DNA from: Methylobacterium sp.
GTDB lineage: Bacteria > Pseudomonadota > Alphaproteobacteria > Rhizobiales > Beijerinckiaceae
DNA length: 7,826 nt
Reading direction: 5' to 3'
Assembly: GCA_021154065.1 (NCBI GenBank)
Contig: JAJKJG010000294.1
Location: 1-7,826, forward strand
Made by a program: the position numbers and the translations under genes. Positions 1-6,266 of this stretch are shown piece after piece; position 1 is the stretch's first letter; the number at the start of each line of letters is the position of its first letter. The notes beneath the pieces were generated by a model. That model saw only the letters and a program-made list of their open reading frames with translations, was not told the DNA's origin and made no database searches.

Positions 1-701
1 ACGTCGACACGCTGATCCTGCAGCGGCTGCCGACGACGCTCTTCGTCATCGGCTCGTCGCAGGTCCTCGCGCTCGCGATCGCGCTGCCGGTCGGCGTGTA
101 CGCGGCGACGCGGCCCTATTCGCTGTTCGACCAGGTCGCCAACACGCTCACCTTCGTCGGCTTCTCGCTGCCGACCTTCTTCACCGGGCTCCTGTTCATC
201 CTCGTGTTCTCGATCCAGCTCGACTGGCTGCCCTTCGTCTACCGCGCCGACATCTCGGCGACCGGCTGGCGCTGGTACTGGGAGCACTTCAGGCAGGCGA
301 TCATGCCGGTCGCCGTGCTCGGGCTGTTCCAGGGCGCCTCCTGGACGCGCTACGTGCGCTCGGCGGTGCTCGACGTCATCCGCCTCGACCACGTCACCAC
401 GGCGCGCGCCAAGGGCCTCGCCGAGCGCGTCGTGGTCCTGAAGCACGTCGTGCGCAACGCCCTGATCCCGGTCGTGACGCTCGTCGCGCTGCAGATCCCG
501 GCGGTGTTCGGCGGCGCCATCGTCACCGAGCAGATCTTCCGCATCCCCGGCATCGGCTCGCTGCTCATCGCCTCGATCCTCAACAACGACACGCCGGTGG
601 TGATGGCGGTGACCTTCGTCTTCGCCTGCCTCGTCATCGTCTTCAACCTCATGGCGGACCTGCTGTATGGCTGGCTCGACCCTCGCATCTCCTACCGTTA
701 G
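1..701 (+). CDS. Peptide/nickel-type ABC importer permease, DppB-like (5' end missing)
   Basis: Inner-membrane subunit forming half of the translocation channel of an Opp/Dpp-family importer. The reading frame is open from position 3 to the TAG at 699-701, giving 232 visible codons. Family members usually have about 305-335 residues, so roughly the first 75-100 are outside the window. The GTG at 96 lies inside a hydrophobic stretch and is not the true start. Several hydrophobic membrane segments are visible. The cytoplasmic EAA loop that docks on the ATPase is clear (ARAKGLAERVVVLKHVVRNA, about 405-464), followed by the family motif IPVV and the segment GGAIVTEQIF. The gene overlaps the following permease by 35 bp, which suggests translational coupling. 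Known: the family takes up di- or oligopeptides, glutathione, nickel or related solutes. The actual substrate cannot be inferred from this subunit. The family assignment is secure; the exact DppB/OppB/GsiC label is not. Confidence 0.93.
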   Translation, partial: VDTLILQRLPTTLFVIGSSQVLALAIALPVGVYAATRPYSLFDQVANTLTFVGFSLPTFFTGLLFILVFSIQLDWLPFVYRADISATGWRWYWEHFRQAIMPVAVLGLFQGASWTRYVRSAVLDVIRLDHVTTARAKGLAERVVVLKHVVRNALIPVVTLVALQIPAVFGGAIVTEQIFRIPGIGSLLIASILNNDTPVVMAVTFVFACLVIVFNLMADLLYGWLDPRISYR

Positions 702-1605
702 GGCGCCGGCGGCGCTGCCGCGCGCCCGGCCGTTCTCGCCCGGCCGCGAGGCCTGGCGGCGCTTCAGACGTCACCGGCTTGCCGTCGCGAGCGTGGCGAT
801 CCTCGCCGCTATGGTGCTCGCGGTCCTACTCGGCCCGCTGGTCTGGCGGGTCCCGATCAACGACATCGACTTCACGGCGCGCCTGAGTCCTCCGACCTGG
901 GCGCACCCTTTCGGCACCGACGATCTCGGCCAGGATCTCCTTGCCCGCATGCTCTACGGCGGGCGCATCTCGCTTGCGGTCGGGCTCGCGGCGATGCTCG
1001 TCGCGATCTTCGTCGGCGTGCTCGTCGGGGCCGTCGCCGGCATCTCGCGCGGCAGCGTCGATGCCGGCCTGATGTGGCTGACCGACCTCTTCCTGTCGCT
1101 GCCGCCGCTGCCGGTCCTCCTCCTCGTCATCTACCTGTTCCGGGAGCGGCTGAAGGAGATCGCCGGGCCGGAGGTCGGCGTGTTCCTCCTCATCGTCGTC
1201 GTCATCGGCGGCTTCCGCTGGATGCCGGTGGCGCGGCTCGTGCGGGCGCAGTTCTTCTCGCTCCGCGAGAAGGAGTTCGTCGAGGCGGCGCGCGCGCTCG
1301 GCGCCTCGACGACGCGGCAGGTGGTGCGCCATATCCTGCCGAACGCGCTCGGGCCGGTGATCGTCGCCGGCACCATCGACGTCGCCGCCGCCATCATCGC
1401 GGAGTCGACGCTGTCGTTCCTGGGGCTGGGCTTTCCGCCCGACATCCCGACCTGGGGTCGCCTTCTCTACGACGCCAAGGACTACCTCGACTTCGCTCCG
1501 CACTGGGCGCTGTTTCCGGGCGCCGCGATCTTCCTCGCCGTGCTCACCATCAACTTCATCGGCGACGGCCTGCGCGACGCCCTCGACCCGCGCAAGGTCA
1601 TGTAG
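667..1605 (+). CDS. Peptide/nickel-type ABC importer permease, DppC-like
   Basis: Second inner-membrane channel subunit, pairing with the DppB-like protein. It has 312 residues, a normal length for DppC/OppC. The N-terminal cytoplasmic part ends in REAWRRFRRHRLAVASVAIL, the typical OppC N-terminal region running into the first membrane helix (about residues 28-60). The motif HPFGTDDLGQDLLARMLYGG (about residues 78-98) is a hallmark of this family. The membrane domain follows, with the EAA loop around EFVEAARALGAS..QVVRHILPNA (about residues 200-226) and then ESTLSFLGLGFPPDIPTWG. The ATG at 667 lies within the end of the upstream permease, and its upstream ribosome binding site is weak, as is common in coupled genes. 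The start is kept because no better in-frame start lies before the conserved RRFRRHR region. A remnant VOC gene follows 6 bp after the stop. The substrate is unknown. Confidence 0.93.
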   Translation: MAGSTLASPTVRAPAALPRARPFSPGREAWRRFRRHRLAVASVAILAAMVLAVLLGPLVWRVPINDIDFTARLSPPTWAHPFGTDDLGQDLLARMLYGGRISLAVGLAAMLVAIFVGVLVGAVAGISRGSVDAGLMWLTDLFLSLPPLPVLLLVIYLFRERLKEIAGPEVGVFLLIVVVIGGFRWMPVARLVRAQFFSLREKEFVEAARALGASTTRQVVRHILPNALGPVIVAGTIDVAAAIIAESTLSFLGLGFPPDIPTWGRLLYDAKDYLDFAPHWALFPGAAIFLAVLTINFIGDGLRDALDPRKVM

Positions 1606-1611
1606 CGCCCG

Positions 1612-1875
1612 ATGCCCGCGCAGCAGACCGGCACGCCCGCCATGCTCTCGCATCTGTCCTCCGGGGTGCAGGACCTCGCGCGGGCCGGCGCCTTCTACGA
1701 TCGGTGCGCCGCGGTCGACGCCTTCCACGCTGCGGCAATGGCCGCCGGCGGCCGCGACGAGGGCCGGCCGGGGCTGCGGCCGCACTACGGTGCAACGTAC
1801 TACGCGGCCTTCGTCGTCGACCTCGACGGCCACAAGCTCGAAGCCGTGCACCAGGGCGCCGCGGAGAGCGCATGA
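1612..1875 (+). pseudogene. Internally deleted VOC (glyoxalase/bleomycin-resistance) family protein
   Basis: Small open frame of 87 codons between the permease and ATPase genes. The likely original start is the ATG at 1642, because the protein from there (MLSHLSSGVQDLARAGAFYD) matches the usual N-terminus of short VOC proteins. After AFYD the sequence jumps at about 1700-1710 to VDAFHAAAMAAGGRDEG, which in complete homologues lies some 50 residues further on. The end, YYAAFVVDLDGHKLEAVH, is the normal C-terminal strand. Complete proteins of this type have about 120-130 residues; from 1642 this one has 77. The missing part covers central strands of the fold, so an active enzyme is unlikely. 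The frame is kept, and the stop overlaps the next start by 4 bp (ATGA at 1872-1875). Translation through this remnant may therefore still couple the permease and ATPase genes. Seen: both ends of the family. Inferred: the deletion, from remembered family structure. An alternative is a functional miniature protein. Confidence 0.7.
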
Positions 1876-2866
1876 CCGAGCCGCTCCTCGACATCCGCGG
1901 CCTCAAGACGCATTTCGCGACCGACGACGGCATCGTGCACGCCGTCGACGGCGTCGACCTCGCGATCGGCCGCGGCGAGACGGTCGGCGTCGTCGGCGAG
2001 TCGGGCTGCGGCAAGACGATCACGGCGATGTCGGTCTTGAAGCTCATCCCGATGCCGCCCGGCCGCATCGTCGCCGGGCAGATCCTGTGGAAGGGCCGCG
2101 ACCTCGTCCCGCTCGACGCCGACGCGATGCGCAGGATCCGATCGAAGGAGATCGCCATCGTCTTCCAGGAGCCGATGACCTCGCTCAACCCGGTCTATAC
2201 GATCGGCGATCAGATCGCCGAGGTGATCCGCCTCCACGAGGGCCTGTCGCGCCGCGGCGCCCTCGACAAGACCGTCGAGATGCTGCGCCTCGTCAACATC
2301 CCGAATCCCGAGCGGCGCGTGCGCGACTACCCGCACCAGTTCTCCGGCGGCATGCGCCAGCGGGTGATGATCGCCATGGCGCTCTCCTGCGACCCGCAGC
2401 TCCTCATCGCCGACGAGCCGACGACCGCCCTCGACGTCACCATCCAGGCGCAGATCCTCGATCTCCTCAACGACCTCAAGGCGCGCCTCGGCATGGCCAT
2501 CATGCTGATCACCCACGCCATGGGCGTGGTCGCCGAAACGGCGCAGCGCGTCGTCGTCATGTACGCCGGCAAGGTCGTCGAGGAGGCGACCGTCGAGCGG
2601 CTCTTCGCCGAGCCACTCCATCCCTATACGCAGGGCCTCATCCGCTCGATCCCGCGCATCGACCGGGCAGCGACCCACAAGACGCGCCTCGAGACGATCG
2701 CCGGCGTCGTGCCGCGCCTCCTCGATCCGCCGCCCGGCTGCCGGTTTTCGGCCCGCTGCCGTTTCGCGAGCGCCGCCTGCGTCAGCGCGACGCCGCCGCT
2801 CGTCGAGGTCACGCCGGGCCATAAGGTCGCCTGCGTGCTGCACGAGGCAAGCCGGGGCCTTGCCGC

Positions 2867-2870
<4 letters not shown>
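1872..2870 (+). CDS. ABC importer ATP-binding protein, DppD/OppD-like
   Basis: First of two cytoplasmic ATPases powering the importer; 332 residues, normal for the family. The ATG at 1872 was chosen because [15 protein letters not shown] is the usual N-terminus and a GGAG lies 5 bases upstream (1863-1866). The frame is open much further upstream, but that is only the shadow of dppC. Visible motifs are Walker A GESGCGKT (42-49), Q-loop Q99, signature FSGGMRQR (157-164), Walker B LLIADEP (177-183) with catalytic E182, D-loop TALD (185-188) and switch H215. After H215 the usual aspartate is alanine (THAMGVV). The C-terminal oligopeptide-transporter extension (from about 235) has [12 protein letters not shown] and four cysteines spaced C-x5-C-x6-C-x17-C. 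Homologous transporters have been reported to hold an iron-sulphur cluster at such cysteines. It overlaps the VOC remnant and the next ATPase by 4 bp each, in one operon. Confidence 0.95.
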
Positions 2871-3841
<971 letters not shown>

Positions 3842-3893
3842 GGAAGCGCGGCGGCGCGACGGTCTTGATCTCACCAGTTCGGCCGGCGGTTGC

Positions 3894-3922
3894 TTGACAG
3901 GCGCGAGCGGAAAACAAACACT
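3894..3922 (+). promoter_or_regulatory. Candidate housekeeping promoter for the LuxR-type gene
   Basis: The -35 box TTGACA at 3894-3899 is a perfect match, preceded by C to give the CTTGAC favoured in alphaproteobacteria. With a 17-base spacer the -10 position is AACACT (3917-3922), which matches TATAAT at only three positions. The spacer end and surroundings are locally A-rich (aaaacaaaca, 3911-3920), unlike the GC-rich neighbourhood. It lies about 65 bases upstream of the TTG start, in the only real gap on the plus strand. The -35 box is convincing; the -10 box is a guess. Confidence 0.45.
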
Positions 3923-3943
3923 GGCGTTTATTGCAGGCCTTCA

Positions 3944-3976
3944 ACTGGGGTCGACGCCGCTTTGGCGTGACGCAGT
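3944..3976 (+). promoter_or_regulatory. Leader hairpin directly before the ribosome binding site
   Basis: An imperfect inverted repeat: ACTG (3944-3947) pairs with CAGT (3973-3976), GTC (3950-3952) with GAC (3969-3971), and ACGCC (3954-3958) with GGCGT (3964-3968), around a GCTTT loop. That makes 12 base pairs with a small internal loop and one bulged base. It ends immediately before GGAGGG at 3977. It could affect translation initiation or serve as an operator. In GC-rich DNA such hairpins also occur by chance. Confidence 0.35.
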
Positions 3977-3982
3977 GGAGGG
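3977..3982 (+). promoter_or_regulatory. Strong Shine-Dalgarno deciding a TTG start
   Basis: GGAGGG lies 4 bases before TTG at 3987 (6 bases if counted from GGAG). It is the best ribosome binding site near any in-frame start of the LuxR-type gene. It overlaps the GTG at 3975-3977, which has no comparable site and can be rejected as the start. Confidence 0.7.
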
Positions 3983-3986
3983 ATCA

Positions 3987-4646
3987 TTGCGGATCGCCGT
4001 TTTTACGCAGGTCAGGCTTTTGGGCGAGGCGATCGCCCTGTCGCTCGCTGCCCGCGACGCGCATATGGAGGTCGTGCTCGCGAGAAATCTGGAGGAACTG
4101 CGCGGGCTTACGGCCGAACACCCGGCGCTCGAGCTCGTCATCGTCGACACGACCCAGTCAGTCGATCTCGAGGCGATCCGGGCGTTTCATCGCGACCATC
4201 CGGAGCTGCCCCTTCTGGCGCTCGGCCTGCGCGAGGGCGAGGCCGAGATCGTTGCTCATGGAAGTGCGGGTTTTGCGTGTTATCTGCGGCGCGAAGACGG
4301 CCTCGACCGGCTGTGCGCGATCGTCGAGGACGCCATGTTGGGGCGCCTCAACTGCTCGCCGGAGATCGCAGCCGCGATCATGCGCGGCCTTTTCCGCAAC
4401 GGCCCGGTGCCGATCCCGCAGCCGGCAGCCGCGCTCACGCGGCGCGAAGACGAGGTCGCGCAGCTCGTCAGCCGCGCGCTGTCGAACAAGGAGATCGCGC
4501 GCGAGCTTCGCCTCAGCGAATCCACCGTCAAGCACCACGTCCACAGCATCCTCGGCAAGTTCGGCCTGTCGACCCGCGGCCAGCTGATGCGCGACATGCG
4601 CCGGGATGCATGGGCGCAGGAGGGTCCGGCCCGAAGCCACGCCTGA
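3987..4646 (+). CDS. LuxR/NarL-type transcriptional regulator with degenerate receiver domain
   Basis: A 219-residue DNA-binding regulator, a usual length for NarL/FixJ-type proteins. The TTG start is chosen because of the GGAGGG just upstream and because RIAVFTQVRLLGEAIALSLA is where a receiver fold should begin. The frame runs further upstream into dppF, but that part is not a gene. Residues 1-125 resemble a receiver. D54 in LELVIVD aligns with the phospho-acceptor, but the acidic pair near the N-terminus is replaced by FTQ, the conserved Thr by ALGL, and the conserved Lys by Arg in CYLRRE. Ordinary phosphorylation is therefore doubtful. The C-terminal helix-turn-helix is standard: LTRREDEVAQLVSRALSNKE (from about residue 150), then IARELRLSESTVKHHVHSIL, with recognition helix around STVKHHV. 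It stands alone on the plus strand and converges on the signalling operon. Its targets are not known; the adjacent transporter or signalling operon is possible but unproven. Confidence 0.88.
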   Translation: MRIAVFTQVRLLGEAIALSLAARDAHMEVVLARNLEELRGLTAEHPALELVIVDTTQSVDLEAIRAFHRDHPELPLLALGLREGEAEIVAHGSAGFACYLRREDGLDRLCAIVEDAMLGRLNCSPEIAAAIMRGLFRNGPVPIPQPAAALTRREDEVAQLVSRALSNKEIARELRLSESTVKHHVHSILGKFGLSTRGQLMRDMRRDAWAQEGPARSHA

Positions 4647-4649
4647 TTA

Positions 4650-4686
4650 GAGCGCGATGACTCCTCGTCGAGGCGTCATCCCGCTC
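4650..4686 (+). terminator. Long hairpin after the LuxR-type gene, probable terminator
   Basis: The arms 4650-4666 (GAGCGCGATGACTCCTC) and 4670-4686 (GAGGCGTCATCCCGCTC) pair at 15 of 17 positions around a 3-base loop. The hairpin starts 4 bases after the stop codon. There is no strong T-run, only CTCGCTCTTGGTTT, so it is not a textbook intrinsic terminator. Position and stability still favour a role in ending transcription or protecting the 3' end of the mRNA. Confidence 0.5.
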
Positions 4687-4700
4687 TCGCTCTTGGTTTG

Positions 4701-4747
4701 AGCATGATCTTTTTCGAAAACCGGTAGCCACTTTTCGGGATCATGCT
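4701..4747. repeat. Rhizobial GCATGATC/GATCATGC palindrome
   Basis: AGCATGATC (4701-4709) and GATCATGCT (4739-4747) are perfect 9-bp inverted arms. Inside them CGAAAA (4715-4720) pairs with TTTTCG (4732-4737). The T-run at 4710-4714 and the A-run at 4717-4720 could provide U-tracts in either direction. The right arm ends one base before the stop codon of the minus-strand cyclase gene, so it fits as that operon's terminator. The sequence matches a palindrome I know to be very frequent in Hyphomicrobiales genomes. Confidence 0.65.
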
Positions 4748-5884
4748 TCAAGCTGCGGCGGCGTCGCCCGCGCGCCAGCGGGTGACCGCGTAGGCCGGCA
4801 CCGGGTCCTGGAAGCCCTTCAGCACGAGGTGGCCGAGATGGGCTGCCTCGACCCTCGACTCGACGGACAGGAATACCGGCTCGCTGACCAGCACCTGCCC
4901 GGCCTTGGCCTCGCTGCAAAGACGCGAAGCGAGGTTCGGAATCCGCCCGATCGCCGCATAATCGAGGCGCCGGTCGAAACCGATCCGGCCGAGCGTCGCT
5001 TCTCCCTTGGCGATGCCGACGCCGAAGCCGAGGTGGTGACCGGCGTTGCGCCAGCCCTCGGCGAGCGCGCCGACCCGGGCCTGCATGTCGAGGGCCATGC
5101 GCACGGCGCGCTCGGCGTGGTCGGGGCAGGGCATGGGGTCGTTGAAGAGGACGAGAAGGCCGTCGCCGAGGAAGCGCTCGAGCGTGCCCTCGTAGGCGAG
5201 GATCAGCGCCCCCAAGGCGGCGTGATACTCGGCAAGAACCGCCATCACGGCGTCGGGCTGCGCCTTCTCGGCGAAGGCGGTGAAGCCGCGCAGGTCGCAG
5301 AACACCACCGTCACCTCCTGACGGTGGCTGCCGAGCAGCATCTCGTGATCGGCCGAGGCGACGATGAGGTCGGCGACCTGCGGCGGCAGGAAGCGCCGCA
5401 GGCGGCCGATCCGCTCGATCTGGTCGACCTGCTCGGCGACGCGGCCTTCGAGCGCGGTGTTCCACTCGGCGAGCTCGCGCGCCTGGTCCTGGACGGTGTC
5501 GTGCAGCGCCTTCTGGCGCAGCATCGAGCGCACCCGGGCGAGGAGGGCGGCGTGCTCGAAGGGCTTCGTCAGGTAGTCGTCGCCGCCGGCGTCGAGACCC
5601 GCGACGATGTCGCGGGTGTCGGCTTTCGCCGTCACGAGGATCACCGGGATCGCCTTGAGCTTGGCGTCGCGCTTGAGCTCGCGCACGACCGAGATGCCGT
5701 CGAGCTTCGGCATCATGATATCGAGGAGGATCAGGTCCGGCTCGAGCTCGCGGGCGCGCGCCAGCCCCTCCTCGCCGTCGGCGGCGGTCTGGACCTCGTA
5801 GCCGTTCGCCTCGAGGCGCACGCTCAGGATTTCGAGGTTCTCCGGCGTATCGTCGACGGCGAGGATGAGGGGCGTCTCGCGCAC
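4748..5884 (-). CDS. Response regulator fused to class III adenylate/guanylate cyclase
   Basis: Cytoplasmic two-domain protein of 378 residues that should make a cyclic nucleotide under control of phosphorylation. The GTG start at 5884 is chosen because VRETPLILAVDD begins the receiver, AAGGA lies 8 bases upstream (5893-5897), and it follows the preceding gene by 16 bp. The ATG at 5968 would overlap that gene and adds only low-complexity sequence. The receiver (about 5-125) is complete: D11/D12, phospho-acceptor D55 in LLDIMMP, T85 and K107 in TKPF. A probable coiled-coil linker (about 125-165) leads to RRFLPPQVADLI. The cyclase domain (about 190-370) has metal-binding D197 (VVFCDLRGF) and D241 (FLGDG), then DYAAIG (D308), N317 and R321 in NLASRL. 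The usual substrate-selecting Lys before the second Asp is Arg237 (TLERFLGDG), seen in other members of this subfamily as far as I recall. cAMP is the likelier product, not proven. Last gene of the minus-strand operon. Confidence 0.92.
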   Translation of the reverse strand: MRETPLILAVDDTPENLEILSVRLEANGYEVQTAADGEEGLARARELEPDLILLDIMMPKLDGISVVRELKRDAKLKAIPVILVTAKADTRDIVAGLDAGGDDYLTKPFEHAALLARVRSMLRQKALHDTVQDQARELAEWNTALEGRVAEQVDQIERIGRLRRFLPPQVADLIVASADHEMLLGSHRQEVTVVFCDLRGFTAFAEKAQPDAVMAVLAEYHAALGALILAYEGTLERFLGDGLLVLFNDPMPCPDHAERAVRMALDMQARVGALAEGWRNAGHHLGFGVGIAKGEATLGRIGFDRRLDYAAIGRIPNLASRLCSEAKAGQVLVSEPVFLSVESRVEAAHLGHLVLKGFQDPVPAYAVTRWRAGDAAAA

Positions 5885-5892
5885 GGGACTCG

Positions 5893-5897
5893 TCCTT
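5893..5897 (-). promoter_or_regulatory. Ribosome binding site deciding the cyclase GTG start
   Basis: On the minus strand AAGGA lies 8 bases before GTG at 5884. It falls in the 16-bp gap between the single-domain receiver gene and the cyclase gene, and supports GTG over the upstream ATG at 5968. Confidence 0.55.
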
Positions 5898-5900
5898 CGC

Positions 5901-6266
5901 CTAACCCAGGAACTCGTTGATCTTGGCGAGCAGCTGGCGCGGGCTGAAGGGCTTCGCCACATAACCATCGCAGCCGGCAGCCTTCGTCTTCGCCTCGTCG
6001 CCGGAGAGGGCGTAGGAGGTCACCGCGATGACCGGGATGTGCCTGAGCGCCGGATCGGCCTTGATCCGGCGCGTCGTCTCGTAGCCGTCGAGCACGGGAA
6101 GCTGGATGTCCATCAGGATCAGGTCCGGCTTGTGCTCGCTCGCCATGGCGAGGCCGGCGGCGCCGTCATGCGCCTCCAGGAGCTCGTAGCCGACGCTGTC
6201 GATGAGGTCGCGGACGATCTGCCGGTTGTCCTCGGTGTCCTCGATCATCAGGATGCGCTTCGTCAT
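5901..6266 (-). CDS. Single-domain response regulator, DivK/CheY-like
   Basis: A 121-residue stand-alone receiver with no output domain, the normal size for DivK-like proteins. All phosphorylation residues are present: acidic E9/D10 in LMIEDTEDNRQI, phospho-acceptor D53 in LILMDIQLPVLDG, T83 in VIAVTS and K105 in AKPF. The EDxEDNR start and the MDIQLPxLDG block are typical of DivK-type receivers. The ATG overlaps the kinase stop codon by 4 bp (ATGA on the minus strand) and has GGAGG 4 bases upstream (plus-strand CCTCC at 6271-6275). It should therefore be made together with the kinase. It may shuttle phosphate between the kinase and another protein, act as a phosphate sink competing with the cyclase receiver, or signal by protein contact. 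It is too diverged in context to be called the cell-cycle DivK itself. Confidence 0.93.
   Translation of the reverse strand: MTKRILMIEDTEDNRQIVRDLIDSVGYELLEAHDGAAGLAMASEHKPDLILMDIQLPVLDGYETTRRIKADPALRHIPVIAVTSYALSGDEAKTKAAGCDGYVAKPFSPRQLLAKINEFLG

Larger units (their letters stand above)
4648..4748. repeat. Two-palindrome intergenic mosaic element, RIME-like
   Basis: The whole 101-bp space between the convergent stop codons is made of two consecutive palindromes joined by a short linker (4687-4700). From memory, near-identical arrangements, with GAGC..ATGA then GAGCATGATC...GATCATGC, are scattered in many copies between genes of Hyphomicrobiales. They resemble the roughly 100-bp RIME elements described in rhizobia. 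Copy number in this genome cannot be seen here. It probably also ends transcription from both sides. Confidence 0.6.

Noticed and set aside
96..701. A complete short permease starting at GTG 96
   Set aside because: The same frame is open and permease-like from position 3, and GTG 96 sits in the middle of a membrane segment. The gene is simply cut by the window edge.
826..1851. Long open frame on the minus strand, opposite dppC
   Set aside because: Its product is low-complexity, rich in Arg, Asp, Glu and Gly, and mirrors the codons of dppC. It has no recognisable domain. Such frames are expected opposite GC-rich genes; similar ones at 1800-2843, 2624-3739 and plus strand 4829-5920 and 6359-7201 are rejected for the same reason.
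1074..1871. 266-codon upstream extension of the DppD-like ATPase
   Set aside because: It is an out-of-frame reading of dppC and the VOC remnant with Arg/Ala/Pro-rich sequence. The true start at 1872 has a ribosome binding site and the normal family N-terminus.
3842..3893. Possible terminator directly after dppF
   Set aside because: Only a 4-bp GC-rich stem and no T-run are visible, so an independent terminator is not supported. Some read-through into the LuxR-type gene is possible.
4647..4748. Insertion-sequence remnant or attachment site
   Set aside because: There is no transposase fragment or target-site duplication. The palindromes match the style of rhizobial intergenic repeats instead.
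5885..5968. 28-residue N-terminal extension of the cyclase fusion from the ATG at 5968
   Set aside because: It lies largely inside the preceding receiver gene, has a Ser/Arg-rich composition, and the GTG at 5884 has a good ribosome binding site right before the receiver fold.
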